From Mesorhizobium sp. 65-26 (GTDB lineage Bacteria; Pseudomonadota; Alphaproteobacteria; Rhizobiales; Rhizobiaceae): DNA of 64,000 nt. Made by a program: the position numbers and the translations under genes. Location: the NCBI GenBank assembly GCA_001899205.1, contig MKVL01000010.1, positions 943,569-1,007,568 on the forward strand, given 5' to 3'. Positions 8,137 through 17,363 of the stretch are shown here, in pieces; the stretch's first letter is position 1, and every line of letters begins with the position of its first letter. The notes under the pieces are model-generated. The model saw only the letters and a program-made list of their open reading frames with translations. It did not search any database and was not told the origin of the DNA.

Positions 8137-10707
8137 TCAACCGCGCATTTTCTCGCCACTCGGGTCGAAGGGAGGCTCGACATTGATGCGGGCGGGGCGG
8201 CGCTGGCCGAGGATCTCGATCTCGAACAGGCCGGCGCTTTCGTCCTCGGCCAGGGCGGCAGGCACATAGCCCTGTGCCATCGACTTCTGGACGTAATGGG
8301 CATAGCCGCCCGACGTCACCCAGCCGACGACGCGCCAGTCGCCATCGACGATGCCGCGCACGGCGGAGGCGCCGGAGGCAGCCTTGGAGCCACGCACTTC
8401 CTTGCCGGTGTCATCGAAACGCGGCGCGCCATAGCCATGCGGCTTCTCCACGGTGCCGAAGTCCTTGCTGACCTTGGCCCAGATCGGCTCGTCGCCCATC
8501 ACGTCGGCGTCGAGCGCGTCGACGATGAAGGAGACGCGGCGCAGCTTCGGTCCGTCGGCGTGCTCCTTGGCGGAGGCTTCGCGGCCGATGAAGTCGTTCT
8601 TCTCCAGCTTGATGAAGCGGTCCATCGAGCCTTCGAAGGGGCCGTAGATCGGACGCAGCTCGCGGAACCAGGTCGGGAAGTTCTTCTCCAGGCGCATCGA
8701 CAGCAGCGCGCGCATGCCGAAATCGACAATGCCGAACTCCTCGCCAGCGTCCTTGATCGCCTTGTAGACGAGGCGCTGATAGGCAGGCGCCATCCAGATC
8801 TCATAACCGAGGTCGCCGGTGTAGGTGATGCGGTTGACCATGCAGGGCGCGCCGCCGACCGCCATCTCGCGGAAGTCCATAAAGCGGAAGGCCTTGGTCG
8901 AGACGTCCACGTCGACCAGTTTCTGCAACAGGTCGCGGGATTTCGGGCCGGCGATGGAAAGGCCGACGAGCGTCTGGTCGAAACGGTGGATGCGCACCGA
9001 GCCATCCTTCGGCAGATGCTTCTCGAACCAGCGCATGTGGTATTTCTGCGCGGCGGACGAGCCCCAGATCATGAAGCGGTCTTCGCCCGACTTGGCGATG
9101 GTGAAATCGCCGATCAGCTTGCCGAACTCGTTGACCATCGGGGTCAGCACGATGCGGCCCACCTTCGGCATGCGGTTGGTCATCAACCGGTTGAGGAAGT
9201 CCTCGGCGCCGGGGCCGGACACCTCGTACTTGGCGAAGTTGGCGATCTCGGTGACGCCGACCCGGTCACGCGTGGCACGCACTTCCTCGCCGATCGGGCC
9301 GAAATCGTTCGAGCGATGGAAGGAGACGATGTCCTTCGGCTCGCTGCCCTTCGGCGCGAACCACAGCGGCGTCTCCAGTCCCCAGCTGTCGCCCATGACG
9401 GCATTGTTGGCGAGCATGGTGTCGTAGAGCGGCGTCGTCTGCGCCGGGCGGGCCGCCGGCAGCTCTTCGTTCGGGAAACGGATCGAGAAGCGGCGCGAGT
9501 AGTTCTCGCGCACCTTGGCATTGGTGTAGCGCAGCGTCGCCCATTCGCCGAAGCGAGCGACATCCATGCCCCAGACGTCGAAGCCCGGATCGCCGTTGAC
9601 CATCCAGTTGGAGAGCGCCAGGCCAACGCCACCGCCCTGGCTGAAGCCGGCCATGACGGCGCAGGCGCACCAGAAGTTGGTCAGGCCCTGCACCGGACCG
9701 ACCAGCGGGTTGCCGTCGAGCGCGAAGGTGAAGGGGCCGTTGATGATCTGCTTGATGCCGGCCTTCTCGATGCCGGGGAAATGCTTGAAGCCGATTTCCA
9801 GCGACGGCGCGATGCGGTCGATATCGGGCTGGAGCAGCTCATGGCCGAAGTCCCAGGGCGTGTTGACCGGCGACCACGGCTTGCAGGCCTTTTCGTAGGT
9901 GCCGAGCAGGATGCCGTTGCGCTCCTGGCGGGTGTAGATCTCGCCCTTGAAATCGAGCACGCCGATCATCTCGCGGCCGGTCGACTTGTTGAATTCCTCG
10001 ACCTCCGGCATCGGCTCGGTCAGCAGGTACATGTGCTCCATGGCGAGCACGGGCAGCTCGACGCCGACCATGCGGCCGATCTCGCGCGCCCACAGGCCGC
10101 CGCAGTTGACGACGTGCTCGGCCTTGACCGTGCCTTGCTCGGTGACGACGTTCCAGGTGCCGTCGGGCTCCTGGGTCAGTTCGACGACGCGATTGCGCAG
10201 CACGATCTCGGCGCCGAGCTTGCGCGCGGCCTTGGCGTAGGCGTGGGTGGTGCCGGAGGGGTCGAGATGGCCCTCGACAGGATCCCACATGGCGCCGACG
10301 AAGTTCTTCTCGTCCATCAGCGGGAACATCGCCTTCGCTTCCGAAGGCGTGATCAGCTCGGTGTCCATGCCGAGATAGCGCCCCTTGGCATGCGCCAGCC
10401 GCAGGAAGTCCATGCGCTCGGGCGTATCGGCCATCATCACGCCGCCGGTCAGGTGCAGCGAGCAGGACTGGCCGGAAAGCTCCTCGATCTCCTTGTAGAG
10501 CTGGACCGTGTAGGCCTGCAGCTTGGCGACGTTCGGGTCGCCGTTCAGCGTGTGGAAGCCGCCGGCAGCATGCCAGGACGAACCGGATGTCAGCTCCGAA
10601 CGCTCGATCAGCATCACGTCGGTCCAGCCGGCCCGGGCAAGATGGTAGAGAACCGAGCAGCCGACGACGCCGCCGCCGATGACAACCGCTTTTGCGTGAG
10701 ATTTCAT
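8137..10707 (-). CDS. GcvT-type FAD-dependent oxidoreductase (dimethylglycine/sarcosine dehydrogenase family)
   Basis: An 856-residue two-part enzyme. The N-terminal DAO-type FAD domain starts with VVIGGGVVGCSVLYHLA (about residues 8-24) and includes SSWHAAGGFHTL, where the His matches the covalent FAD attachment residue of DMGDH/SARDH. The C-terminal half (from about residue 440) is a GcvT/aminomethyltransferase fold that would pass the one-carbon unit to tetrahydrofolate. Expected chemistry is oxidative N-demethylation of a methylated glycine derivative, linking glycine betaine breakdown to C1 metabolism. It is second in the operon, 48 nt downstream of the MttB-family gene. Exact substrate (dimethylglycine, sarcosine or another) is not decidable from sequence. 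Confidence 0.85.
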   Translation of the reverse strand: MKSHAKAVVIGGGVVGCSVLYHLARAGWTDVMLIERSELTSGSSWHAAGGFHTLNGDPNVAKLQAYTVQLYKEIEELSGQSCSLHLTGGVMMADTPERMDFLRLAHAKGRYLGMDTELITPSEAKAMFPLMDEKNFVGAMWDPVEGHLDPSGTTHAYAKAARKLGAEIVLRNRVVELTQEPDGTWNVVTEQGTVKAEHVVNCGGLWAREIGRMVGVELPVLAMEHMYLLTEPMPEVEEFNKSTGREMIGVLDFKGEIYTRQERNGILLGTYEKACKPWSPVNTPWDFGHELLQPDIDRIAPSLEIGFKHFPGIEKAGIKQIINGPFTFALDGNPLVGPVQGLTNFWCACAVMAGFSQGGGVGLALSNWMVNGDPGFDVWGMDVARFGEWATLRYTNAKVRENYSRRFSIRFPNEELPAARPAQTTPLYDTMLANNAVMGDSWGLETPLWFAPKGSEPKDIVSFHRSNDFGPIGEEVRATRDRVGVTEIANFAKYEVSGPGAEDFLNRLMTNRMPKVGRIVLTPMVNEFGKLIGDFTIAKSGEDRFMIWGSSAAQKYHMRWFEKHLPKDGSVRIHRFDQTLVGLSIAGPKSRDLLQKLVDVDVSTKAFRFMDFREMAVGGAPCMVNRITYTGDLGYEIWMAPAYQRLVYKAIKDAGEEFGIVDFGMRALLSMRLEKNFPTWFRELRPIYGPFEGSMDRFIKLEKNDFIGREASAKEHADGPKLRRVSFIVDALDADVMGDEPIWAKVSKDFGTVEKPHGYGAPRFDDTGKEVRGSKAASGASAVRGIVDGDWRVVGWVTSGGYAHYVQKSMAQGYVPAALAEDESAGLFEIEILGQRRPARINVEPPFDPSGEKMRG

Positions 10708-10755
10708 AAAGTCAGATCCGTTTTTGAAGAGACTGAGTCAAGTTTGTGGGCGCCG

Positions 10756-12333
10756 TCAGAAATCGGTGGGGGCGCCGCCTTCGGCACGGCGCTTCTCGAC
10801 GAAAGCGTTGAGCTCCTCGCGGATCGCCGGATCCATGTAGGGCTCCTCATAGGCGGCGAGCCGCTCCTTCCACACCCTGTTGGCCTTCTCCATCGCCGTG
10901 GGCGAGCCGGCTTCGACCCAGGTCTCGAAGTTGCGCCAGTCCGAAAGGATGGGCGAATAGAATGCCGTCTTGTAGCGGGCCTGGGTGTGCGGCGTGCCGA
11001 AGAAGTGGCCGCCGGGGCCGACGTCGCGGATGGCGTCGATCGCCAGCGCGTCCTCCGAAAGGTCCAGCGGGGTCAGGAACTCCGCCACCATCTGCAGAAG
11101 ATCGATGTCGAGAATGGTCTTCTCGTAGGAGCAGCGCAGGCCGCCTTCCAGCCAGCCGGCACCATGCATCATCATGTTGCCGCCGCCCTGCACGGCGCCC
11201 CACAGCGAAAAGACGCTTTCGTAGGCTGCCTGCGCGTCGACCGTGTTGGCGGCGCAGGTGTTGGAGGTGCGGTAAGGGATCTTGTAGCGGCGGGCGAGCT
11301 GGCCGCCGACGAGCTGCGCCTTCATGTATTCCGGCGTGCCGAAGGCCGGCGCGCCGGATTTCATGTCGACGTTCGAGGTGAAGCCGCCATAGCCGACGGG
11401 CGCGCCCTTCCTGACCATCTGCGCGAAGGCGATGCCCGAGAGCGCCTCGGCGTTCTGCTGCACCAGCGCGCCGGCGATGGTGACGGGCGCCATGGCGCCC
11501 GACAGGGTGAAGGGCGTGACAACGACCACCTGTCCCATGCTGGCCATCTGGATGATGCCTTCCATCATCGGGATGTCGAGCTTGAGCGGTGAGTTGGTGT
11601 TGATGATGGTGAAGACCGACGGCTCCTGCATGAGCTGCTCTCGGCTGATGCCGCGCGCGATGCGGGTGATCTCGATGCCGTCGACGTTGCGCTCCTTGCC
11701 GAGCGAATAGATGTGAAAGACCTTGTCGGTCAGCGTCGCGAGGTCCCGGATGCATTCGAGATGCCGGACCGACGGATGGATGTCGATCGGCTCCACCGGA
11801 TAGCCGCCGGTGCAGTTGAGGATATTGTGCATCTGCGCGAGCCGCAGGAAGTTGCGGTAGTCGGCCTGGTTGCCCGGCCGGCGGCCGCGGTCGAGGTCGG
11901 AGCAATTGGGCGCCGACGCCATCATCGAAAGGATCAGATTGTCGCCGCCGAAGCGCAGATTGTGCGCCGGATTGCGGGCGTGCAGGGTGAATTCCGACGG
12001 GCAGTGCGAAATCAGCTCCAGGATCATGTCGCTGTCGAAGCGGACGCGCTCGCTGCCCTCGCGCACGTCGGCGCCATGTTCCTTCATGATCCGGCGGGCC
12101 TCGTCATGCAGGACGTCGACACCGATCTCCTTCAGCACGCGCAGCGACGCGAGGTGAATTGATTCCAGCTCGTCCTCGGAAACCAGCTTCGTCGGCGCCA
12201 GCGGATTCCTCAACTGGCGGAATGCCGGCTGGTCGAAGCTGGCCGCGCCACTGCTGCGCTTGCCGGCGCGGCCACCACGGCGGGATCGATCGGTTGCCGG
12301 TGCCGTTTCGGCGGGGTTGAGGGCAGCGGTCAT
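10756..12333 (-). CDS. MttB-family (non-pyrrolysine) trimethylamine/glycine-betaine methyltransferase homologue
   Basis: A 525-residue protein of the MttB superfamily, whose members transfer a methyl group from quaternary or tertiary amines to a corrinoid protein. The first ~45 residues are a basic, low-complexity extension, and the MttB domain follows (LVSEDELESIHLASLRVLKEIGVDVLHDEA onward in two parts). The frame has no internal stop, so it is a non-pyrrolysine type like MtgB, not a true trimethylamine enzyme. ATG 12333 has AAGAGG six bases upstream; the longer frame to 12606 is not used. It heads an operon with the GcvT oxidoreductase, SGNH hydrolase and DddP-like gene. No corrinoid carrier protein or reactivase lies nearby, which leaves the methyl acceptor open. 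Confidence 0.85.
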   Translation of the reverse strand: MTAALNPAETAPATDRSRRGGRAGKRSSGAASFDQPAFRQLRNPLAPTKLVSEDELESIHLASLRVLKEIGVDVLHDEARRIMKEHGADVREGSERVRFDSDMILELISHCPSEFTLHARNPAHNLRFGGDNLILSMMASAPNCSDLDRGRRPGNQADYRNFLRLAQMHNILNCTGGYPVEPIDIHPSVRHLECIRDLATLTDKVFHIYSLGKERNVDGIEITRIARGISREQLMQEPSVFTIINTNSPLKLDIPMMEGIIQMASMGQVVVVTPFTLSGAMAPVTIAGALVQQNAEALSGIAFAQMVRKGAPVGYGGFTSNVDMKSGAPAFGTPEYMKAQLVGGQLARRYKIPYRTSNTCAANTVDAQAAYESVFSLWGAVQGGGNMMMHGAGWLEGGLRCSYEKTILDIDLLQMVAEFLTPLDLSEDALAIDAIRDVGPGGHFFGTPHTQARYKTAFYSPILSDWRNFETWVEAGSPTAMEKANRVWKERLAAYEEPYMDPAIREELNAFVEKRRAEGGAPTDF

Positions 12334-12634
12334 GGTGGTCCTCTTGGGATGCAATAGCGGGCGGCATAATGGACCGGCGGCCGGCTGGCCATTGCGGTGG
12401 CGGCGACCAGTAGGGCGAGGGAAGCGACATGCCTGTGGGGCAGCCAGGAATGCGGCGATCGCCTCGCCGCCCATCGTCGGACGCGAATGTTCCACCGGCT
12501 GGCCGGTGCCATGATTGACAGTTGCTCCATATTGTATTTGAACATCATTTATCAAATAAGAAAAAAGTGGCTGCCTCCGAATTGGAGCGAAGCCGGCACA
12601 CGTCATTCTTCAATCTTCAATGGGAGGAGTTGAA
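12334..12634. other. Divergent promoter region between the MttB-family gene and an orphan binding protein
   Basis: These 301 bases hold no gene that I can support. They contain a TTGACA hexamer at 12516-12521 pointing toward the plus-strand gene, an AT-rich patch, and the palindrome described at 12535-12558. Both flanking genes are likely driven from here. Confidence 0.5.
12535..12558. promoter_or_regulatory. TATTTGA-N10-TCAAATA palindrome, candidate operator
   Basis: Perfect 7-bp arms TATTTGA (12535-12541) and TCAAATA (12552-12558) are separated by 10 nt. It is the only strong palindrome between the divergent methyltransferase operon and the binding-protein gene, so it is a good candidate for a shared operator. 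No regulator gene is adjacent. Confidence 0.5.
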
Positions 12635-13837
12635 ATGGCATACGGAAGGATCAGGCCGACCCTGTTGCGCGGCGCGGCGCTATCGGTCTTGCTGGCGGGG
12701 ATGGTCGCCGCCGCGCACGCTGAGGAACCGAAGAGCTTTTCCTCGCTGCCGCCGGAGCTGAAGGCGCTCTATGTCGGCGTCGAGGATACGTTGCAGCCTT
12801 CGGCCTATGACGGCTTCAAGATGCCGCCCAAGCCGTGGAAGTGGTGCCATTCGGAATCCTATCAGGGCAATCCGTGGCGCGTGTCGGTGACGCACGAGCT
12901 GGAGCGGCTGGTCGGCGAGTACAAGGACAAGGGCTGGGTCTCCAGCTTCGAAATGTCGGACTCGAATGGCGACACCAGCCAGCAGATCGCGCAGATTCGC
13001 GCCTTCATCGACAAGAAATGCTCGATCATCACGTCTTTCGCGGGCTCTTCCACGGCGCTCAACGAGGCGATCGAAGCCGCTTACAAGGCCGGCATTCCCT
13101 TCGTGACCGGCGCCGGCGCCGTCACCAGCCCGTATGCGGTCAATGTCGATTCCAACTACGTGAAGTTCGGATACGACCTCGCCAAGGGCATCGTCGACTC
13201 GCTCGGCGGTAAGGGCAATGTGCTGCGCGTCGAAGGCATCGCCGGCAGCCCGCTGGTGGCGCAGCAGCGCGCAGGCGCCGACAAGGCCTTCGCCGAGGCG
13301 CCCGGCATCACCGTGCTGCGCGATGTCAATGGCAACTGGTCCGCCAACGTCACCAAGACGGTCGTGCTGCAGGTGCTGGCCACCGCTCCGCAGCAGATCG
13401 ACGCCGTCTGGACTTCGGGCAGCGAGGCGCGGGTGGTGGACGATGCCTTCGCGCAGGCCGGCCGTCCGATCCCGCTGGTCACCGGTTCGATATCGGGCGA
13501 CGCGCTCGGCTACTGGAAGGCGCATCCCGACCAGTTCAAGTTCTTCGGCGGCGCCTTGATGCCAAGCTGGACAGCGCAGACGCTGTTCCGCGTGGGCGTC
13601 CGCGTGCTGGAAGGGCAGGAGCCGAAGCTGGGCACGCTGATGATCCCGGTGCCGCCGGTGCGTCAGGCCGAGCTCGACAAATGGTATCAGTCCTGCATGA
13701 CACCGGACGCCGTTTCGGTCTTCCCGGTCGCGCCGCAGGATCCGATGCCGGAAGCGCTGCTCGACGGCTATTTCAACAAGCCGGCTGCGACGCCGCTGTT
13801 CGACTACGCCAAGACGCCTGATCCCTGCGCAAAATAA
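12635..13837 (+). CDS. Sugar-type ABC transporter periplasmic binding protein (orphan)
   Basis: A 400-residue periplasmic binding protein of the ribose/LacI-like class. A signal peptide runs to about residue 30 (LLRGAALSVLLAGMVAAAHA, cleavage before EEPKS). Mature features include WRVSVTHELERLVGEYKDKG, NGDTSQQIAQIRAFIDKKCSIIT and GIPFVTGAGAVTS, which follow the Peripla_BP_4 pattern. GGGAGGAG gives a strong Shine-Dalgarno for the ATG at 12635. No permease or ATPase gene follows; the next gene is convergent, so the partner transporter must be elsewhere. Its divergence from the methyltransferase operon suggests uptake or sensing of the pathway substrate, though this class usually binds sugars or related polar molecules. 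The ligand is not known. Confidence 0.85.
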   Translation: MAYGRIRPTLLRGAALSVLLAGMVAAAHAEEPKSFSSLPPELKALYVGVEDTLQPSAYDGFKMPPKPWKWCHSESYQGNPWRVSVTHELERLVGEYKDKGWVSSFEMSDSNGDTSQQIAQIRAFIDKKCSIITSFAGSSTALNEAIEAAYKAGIPFVTGAGAVTSPYAVNVDSNYVKFGYDLAKGIVDSLGGKGNVLRVEGIAGSPLVAQQRAGADKAFAEAPGITVLRDVNGNWSANVTKTVVLQVLATAPQQIDAVWTSGSEARVVDDAFAQAGRPIPLVTGSISGDALGYWKAHPDQFKFFGGALMPSWTAQTLFRVGVRVLEGQEPKLGTLMIPVPPVRQAELDKWYQSCMTPDAVSVFPVAPQDPMPEALLDGYFNKPAATPLFDYAKTPDPCAK

Positions 13838-13892
13838 CGCAAGTGCAAAGGGGCGGCCGGCCGCTGACGCCACCGCCCTGTTGCCGCTGTCC

Positions 13893-14792
13893 TCAGGGCA
13901 GCGGGACGCGATAGACGTCGCGGGCGCAACCGAAATAGAGAGCGCGCTTCTCGTCGTCCGAGAATTGGGCGACGATCGCGCCGAATTCGGCCAGCCATTC
14001 GCCAACGCCGATGTGAAGTCCGCTGACGGGATGGTCGGTGGCGAACATCGAACGGGCCGGGCCGAAGCAGTCGATGCAGCAAAGCAGGACCTCGGCCAGG
14101 CTTTCGCGCGTCCAGCGCGGATCGTAGGCGACCGGATCGGACAGCTTCACGAAGGCATTGTCCATCCGGCCGAGCGCTTTCATTCCCTGTCGCCACCGCG
14201 CCATGCCCTCGGCGTCGCGATCCATGGGGCTTCCGCAGTGGTTGAGAATGAAACGGATGCCCGGAAAGGCCTGGGCGAGTTCGAGGGCGAGGTCGAGCTG
14301 CCAGGGCGAGATCAGGAGATCGAAGCTGAAATGGTGACGCTCGAGGAGAGCAAGACGGCCGCGCCACACTGTATCGCGCATGATGTCGCGCCGCGCGGCG
14401 CGTGCCTTGGCGGGGTCGGGGTGCCAGGACAGGATCTCACGGATGCCGACGACGCGGCTGTTTGCGGCAAGCCGCTCCAGCGTCTCCGCGGCGTCAGGCG
14501 CGCCGAGCGCGGCGTAGGCCACATAGCGCGAAGCGATGCCGGCCGGACGGTCGAGCCGGTCGAGCCATTCAGTTTCGCCCAGCGGGTCGGCGGGGTCCCA
14601 GTTCGCCTCGGCGTGGACTGTCGCGACGATGCCGGTGCCGGCGGCGAGTTTCAGATAGTCCGCGACCAGATGATCGCGCCGCAGGAAGGCATGCTCGGCT
14701 GGATTGGCCAGCCATGGATGCCTGTTCAGTCCAAGGTCCCAGAAGTGGTGATGGGCATCGATGATAGGTCCGTTATATGCAGCATTCGCCAT
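13893..14792 (-). CDS. Amidohydrolase_2 family metal-dependent hydrolase
   Basis: A 299-residue TIM-barrel amidohydrolase. The metal-binding start IIDAHHHFWD (about residues 9-18), the NHCGSP motif near residue 190 and the ATDHPVSGLH segment near 255 match the Amidohydro_2 family that opens lactones or pyrones (for example sugar lactonases and 2-pyrone-4,6-dicarboxylate hydrolase). The start chosen is ATG 14792, where the family motif begins soon after; AAGGGG lies nine bases upstream. It is divergent from an IclR regulator that probably controls it. The two downstream MFS genes on the other strand could import the substrate. The compound is unknown. Confidence 0.8.
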   Translation of the reverse strand: MANAAYNGPIIDAHHHFWDLGLNRHPWLANPAEHAFLRRDHLVADYLKLAAGTGIVATVHAEANWDPADPLGETEWLDRLDRPAGIASRYVAYAALGAPDAAETLERLAANSRVVGIREILSWHPDPAKARAARRDIMRDTVWRGRLALLERHHFSFDLLISPWQLDLALELAQAFPGIRFILNHCGSPMDRDAEGMARWRQGMKALGRMDNAFVKLSDPVAYDPRWTRESLAEVLLCCIDCFGPARSMFATDHPVSGLHIGVGEWLAEFGAIVAQFSDDEKRALYFGCARDVYRVPLP

Positions 14793-15010
14793 TCGCCCGC
14801 GCCCCTTGCCGATTTGAGGGTTCCGCAGATCGCCGCCCATCCCGGTCGATGCGCGCTAGGCGATCTATCCCTTTGTTCGAGCATCGGATTTTCGCAAAGA
14901 CCCGATTCCCCTTTTGGGTTCGATGGTCTATGTGAAAGGGCCGAATTTCCAGTGATATCTGCGCTTGTCAACGATTGAATAGGCGTAAGGCCAGGTGACG
15001 GTCGGGGTGG

Positions 15011-15865
15011 ATGATGGCGACGAGAATGCGGCCGGGCAGCGACGGGGAAGGGCAGGTCAGCTATCGGGCGCCGGCGCTCGAAAAGGGGCTCGACGTGCTG
15101 GAACTGCTGGCGCTGCAGTCCGAAGGGCTGACGCTCAGCCAGATCGCGCAGAAACTCGGCCGCTCGGTGCAGGAAGTCTATCGGGTCGTGGTTTCGCTGG
15201 AGCGCCGCGGCTACGCCACGCGCGGCGCCAATGGCGATACGCTGCAGCTTTCCATGAAGCTGTTCGACCTTGCCAGCAACCATCCGCCGCTGCGGCGCCT
15301 GACCCAGGCCGCGCAAGCGGAAATGCCGAGGCTCGCCGAAGCCGCGAACCAGGCGATCATCCTTTCGGTGCTGAGCGGTGATGTGGTGCGTGTCATCCAT
15401 GTCGCCGAGAACCCGGCGCCGATCGGGTTTCGCGTGCGTCTTGGAACGCAGAACCCGGCCTTGAAGACGGCATCCGGCCGAACGCTGCTGGCATTCCAGC
15501 CGGAAGCTGGTCGTGAAGCGCTGCTGGAGCGAATCTGCCGGGAGATGCGTGCACGCGGCGAGGAGCCCTCGAGGCTGGTCGGTCGCGTTAATGCCGTTGT
15601 CGGTCGGGGCTACGAGCTCGTCTCGGACGAGACGCTGCGCGGCATCACGGATGTGAGCTTCCCGATCCTCGATGCCGACCGCACCGCCATTGCGGCGCTG
15701 ACCATGCCCTTCCTGCTCTGGGTGGCGAACAAGGTCCATCTGGACGAGGCCGAGCGGCTTCTGTTTGCTGCCGCGAGGGCGCTGTCGCGGGAGATCGGCG
15801 GCGATCTGGCCGAACCGCGCTTTCCCTTGGGCGAAAGGGACGAGGAGACTACCGCTTCCAGATAG
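15011..15865 (+). CDS. IclR-family transcriptional regulator
   Basis: A 284-residue IclR-type regulator. The winged helix-turn-helix occupies about residues 22-80 (APALEKGLDVLELLALQSEG, then LTLSQIAQKLGRSVQEVYRVV), and the GAF-like effector domain follows (IILSVLSGDVVRVIHVAEN, then KTASGRTLLAF). The family usually controls divergent catabolic genes in response to a small organic acid or sugar. Here the divergent partner is the amidohydrolase, 218 nt away, and two MFS transporters follow on the same strand. Two adjacent ATGs (15011 and 15014) are equally possible. The effector is unknown. Confidence 0.9.
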   Translation: MMATRMRPGSDGEGQVSYRAPALEKGLDVLELLALQSEGLTLSQIAQKLGRSVQEVYRVVVSLERRGYATRGANGDTLQLSMKLFDLASNHPPLRRLTQAAQAEMPRLAEAANQAIILSVLSGDVVRVIHVAENPAPIGFRVRLGTQNPALKTASGRTLLAFQPEAGREALLERICREMRARGEEPSRLVGRVNAVVGRGYELVSDETLRGITDVSFPILDADRTAIAALTMPFLLWVANKVHLDEAERLLFAAARALSREIGGDLAEPRFPLGERDEETTASR

Positions 15866-16083
15866 CGGAGGCCGCGCTGGCATCCTACTTTGCACTCGCC
15901 CGTGCAAGGAATTTGGCCGTGTGGCTCTTTCCCCGGCGATGTCCGCCAGCTATGGCAGGCGAAAACGCGGTGATCTTCCATTCAGGATTGCGAGCAGGCA
16001 GCGTCGCCGAAACGGCTTCGCCGGTTCGCGAAGATCGCGCCGGACGGCCGACCGGATGTCGGCAACTTCACACGGACAACGGC

Positions 16084-17259
16084 ATGGCGGCAGTCGAGAC
16101 AGGCGAGGGCGAGGCGAGGACGCAATGGGCGGCGCTTGCGGGCGTCACCGCGGCGCTCGCCATGTTCGGCGCCGCGCAGGGGCTGAGCTCGCCGTTGTTC
16201 ACCCTGCTCATGCAGAAGCAAGGCATGTCGGCCGGCGCCATCGGCCTGTCGGCGGCGATGATGCCGCTCGGCCTTATCCTGTCGGCTTCGTTCGTGCCCA
16301 CGGCGGTGAAGCTCGTCGGCGCCCGCACGCTTGCCGTCAGCTGTTCCCTGATCGGCGCCGTCTGCTTCCTGGCGATCGGCTACCTCCAGGACTGGATAGC
16401 CTGGTACGTCATCCGCTTCATCATCGGTGTCGTCATCAACCCGCTCTACATACTGGGCGAGGTGTGGGCGCTGTCGCTGGCGCCGCCATCACGCAGGGGC
16501 AGGGTGATGGGGGTGTTCAACGCGCTGATGGGCGCGGGCTATGCCGCCGGTCCGCTGGCGCTCACTTTCCTCGGGTCTTCCGGCTGGGGGCCGTTTCTCG
16601 TCGGCATCGTTGGTTTCATCCTGTGCGCGGTCATCCTGCGTGCCGTGTCGTCGAAACTCACCGGCTTCGAGGATGACGGCCAGCCTTCCGGCGGACTGAT
16701 CGGCTTTGCCAGGGTGGCGCCGGCCCTGCTGCTGGCGGTGCTGGTGTCGGCGGCGGTGCAGCAGAGCACATACGCGCTGATCCCGGTGTTCGGATCCGGC
16801 TATGGGCTGGCCGAAGCGGTGCTGGCGGCGCTTGTCATGGCGCTGTCGCTGGGCAACATCGTGCTGCAGATTCCGCTCGGCCTGCTTGCCGAGCGGTTCG
16901 GCGGACGCTCGATGATCATCGCCTGCGCGCTGGCGACGGCCGCCTGCGCGCTGGCTCTGCCGTTGGTCATCACGACGCCGTTGGTCTGGGTCGTGCTGCT
17001 GGTCATGGGCGCGGTCGGCTACGGCGTCTACACGATGGCGCTGGTGGAGCTCGGCAGCCGTTTCAAGGGATCGACACTGGTGGCGGGCAATGCCGCCTTT
17101 GCCTTGATGTGGGGCGCCGGCGGCATCGTCGGACCGCCCAGCGCGGGGCTGCTCATGCAGGCCATGGGCCCGATCGGGCTGCCCGTCATCATTGCCGGCC
17201 TCGACGCCGTGCTGATCGCCTTCGCGCTCTACCGCTCGGTGAGCCGCCGGCGCTCCTGA
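16084..17259 (+). CDS. MFS transporter (first of tandem pair)
   Basis: A 391-residue major facilitator with twelve predicted hydrophobic segments. It opens with ALAGVTAALAMFGAAQGLSSP and carries the loop motif APPSRRGRVMGVFNALMGAGY between helices 4 and 5. The frame extends upstream to 15913, but that portion is not membrane-like, so ATG 16084 is preferred although its Shine-Dalgarno is weak. It is clearly paralogous to the next gene: the same order of motifs, including a central APP(S/A)RRGRVMG and GNAAF(A/S)LMWG near the C-terminus. It lies downstream of the IclR gene and may share its regulation. The substrate is unknown. Confidence 0.85.
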   Translation: MAAVETGEGEARTQWAALAGVTAALAMFGAAQGLSSPLFTLLMQKQGMSAGAIGLSAAMMPLGLILSASFVPTAVKLVGARTLAVSCSLIGAVCFLAIGYLQDWIAWYVIRFIIGVVINPLYILGEVWALSLAPPSRRGRVMGVFNALMGAGYAAGPLALTFLGSSGWGPFLVGIVGFILCAVILRAVSSKLTGFEDDGQPSGGLIGFARVAPALLLAVLVSAAVQQSTYALIPVFGSGYGLAEAVLAALVMALSLGNIVLQIPLGLLAERFGGRSMIIACALATAACALALPLVITTPLVWVVLLVMGAVGYGVYTMALVELGSRFKGSTLVAGNAAFALMWGAGGIVGPPSAGLLMQAMGPIGLPVIIAGLDAVLIAFALYRSVSRRRS

Positions 17260-17363
17260 CAGCTTCTGGCTGGAGCAAGCGGTTCTCTCGCACCGGCCCC
17301 TTCGCCGCCTCGCCCGAGCGGCTAGCCGAAGCCTGTCGCCGGTGGGGGAGCAGGGCCGACAGC

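Noticed and set aside
8296-11592. Open frame of 1098 codons on the plus strand
   Set aside because: It lies antisense to two well-supported genes (GcvT oxidoreductase and MttB family), its composition is low-complexity for a protein, and no family motif is visible. It is a by-product of high GC at third codon positions.
10756-12333. Pyrrolysine-containing trimethylamine methyltransferase
   Set aside because: The frame has no internal amber codon, so the protein is the non-pyrrolysine type.
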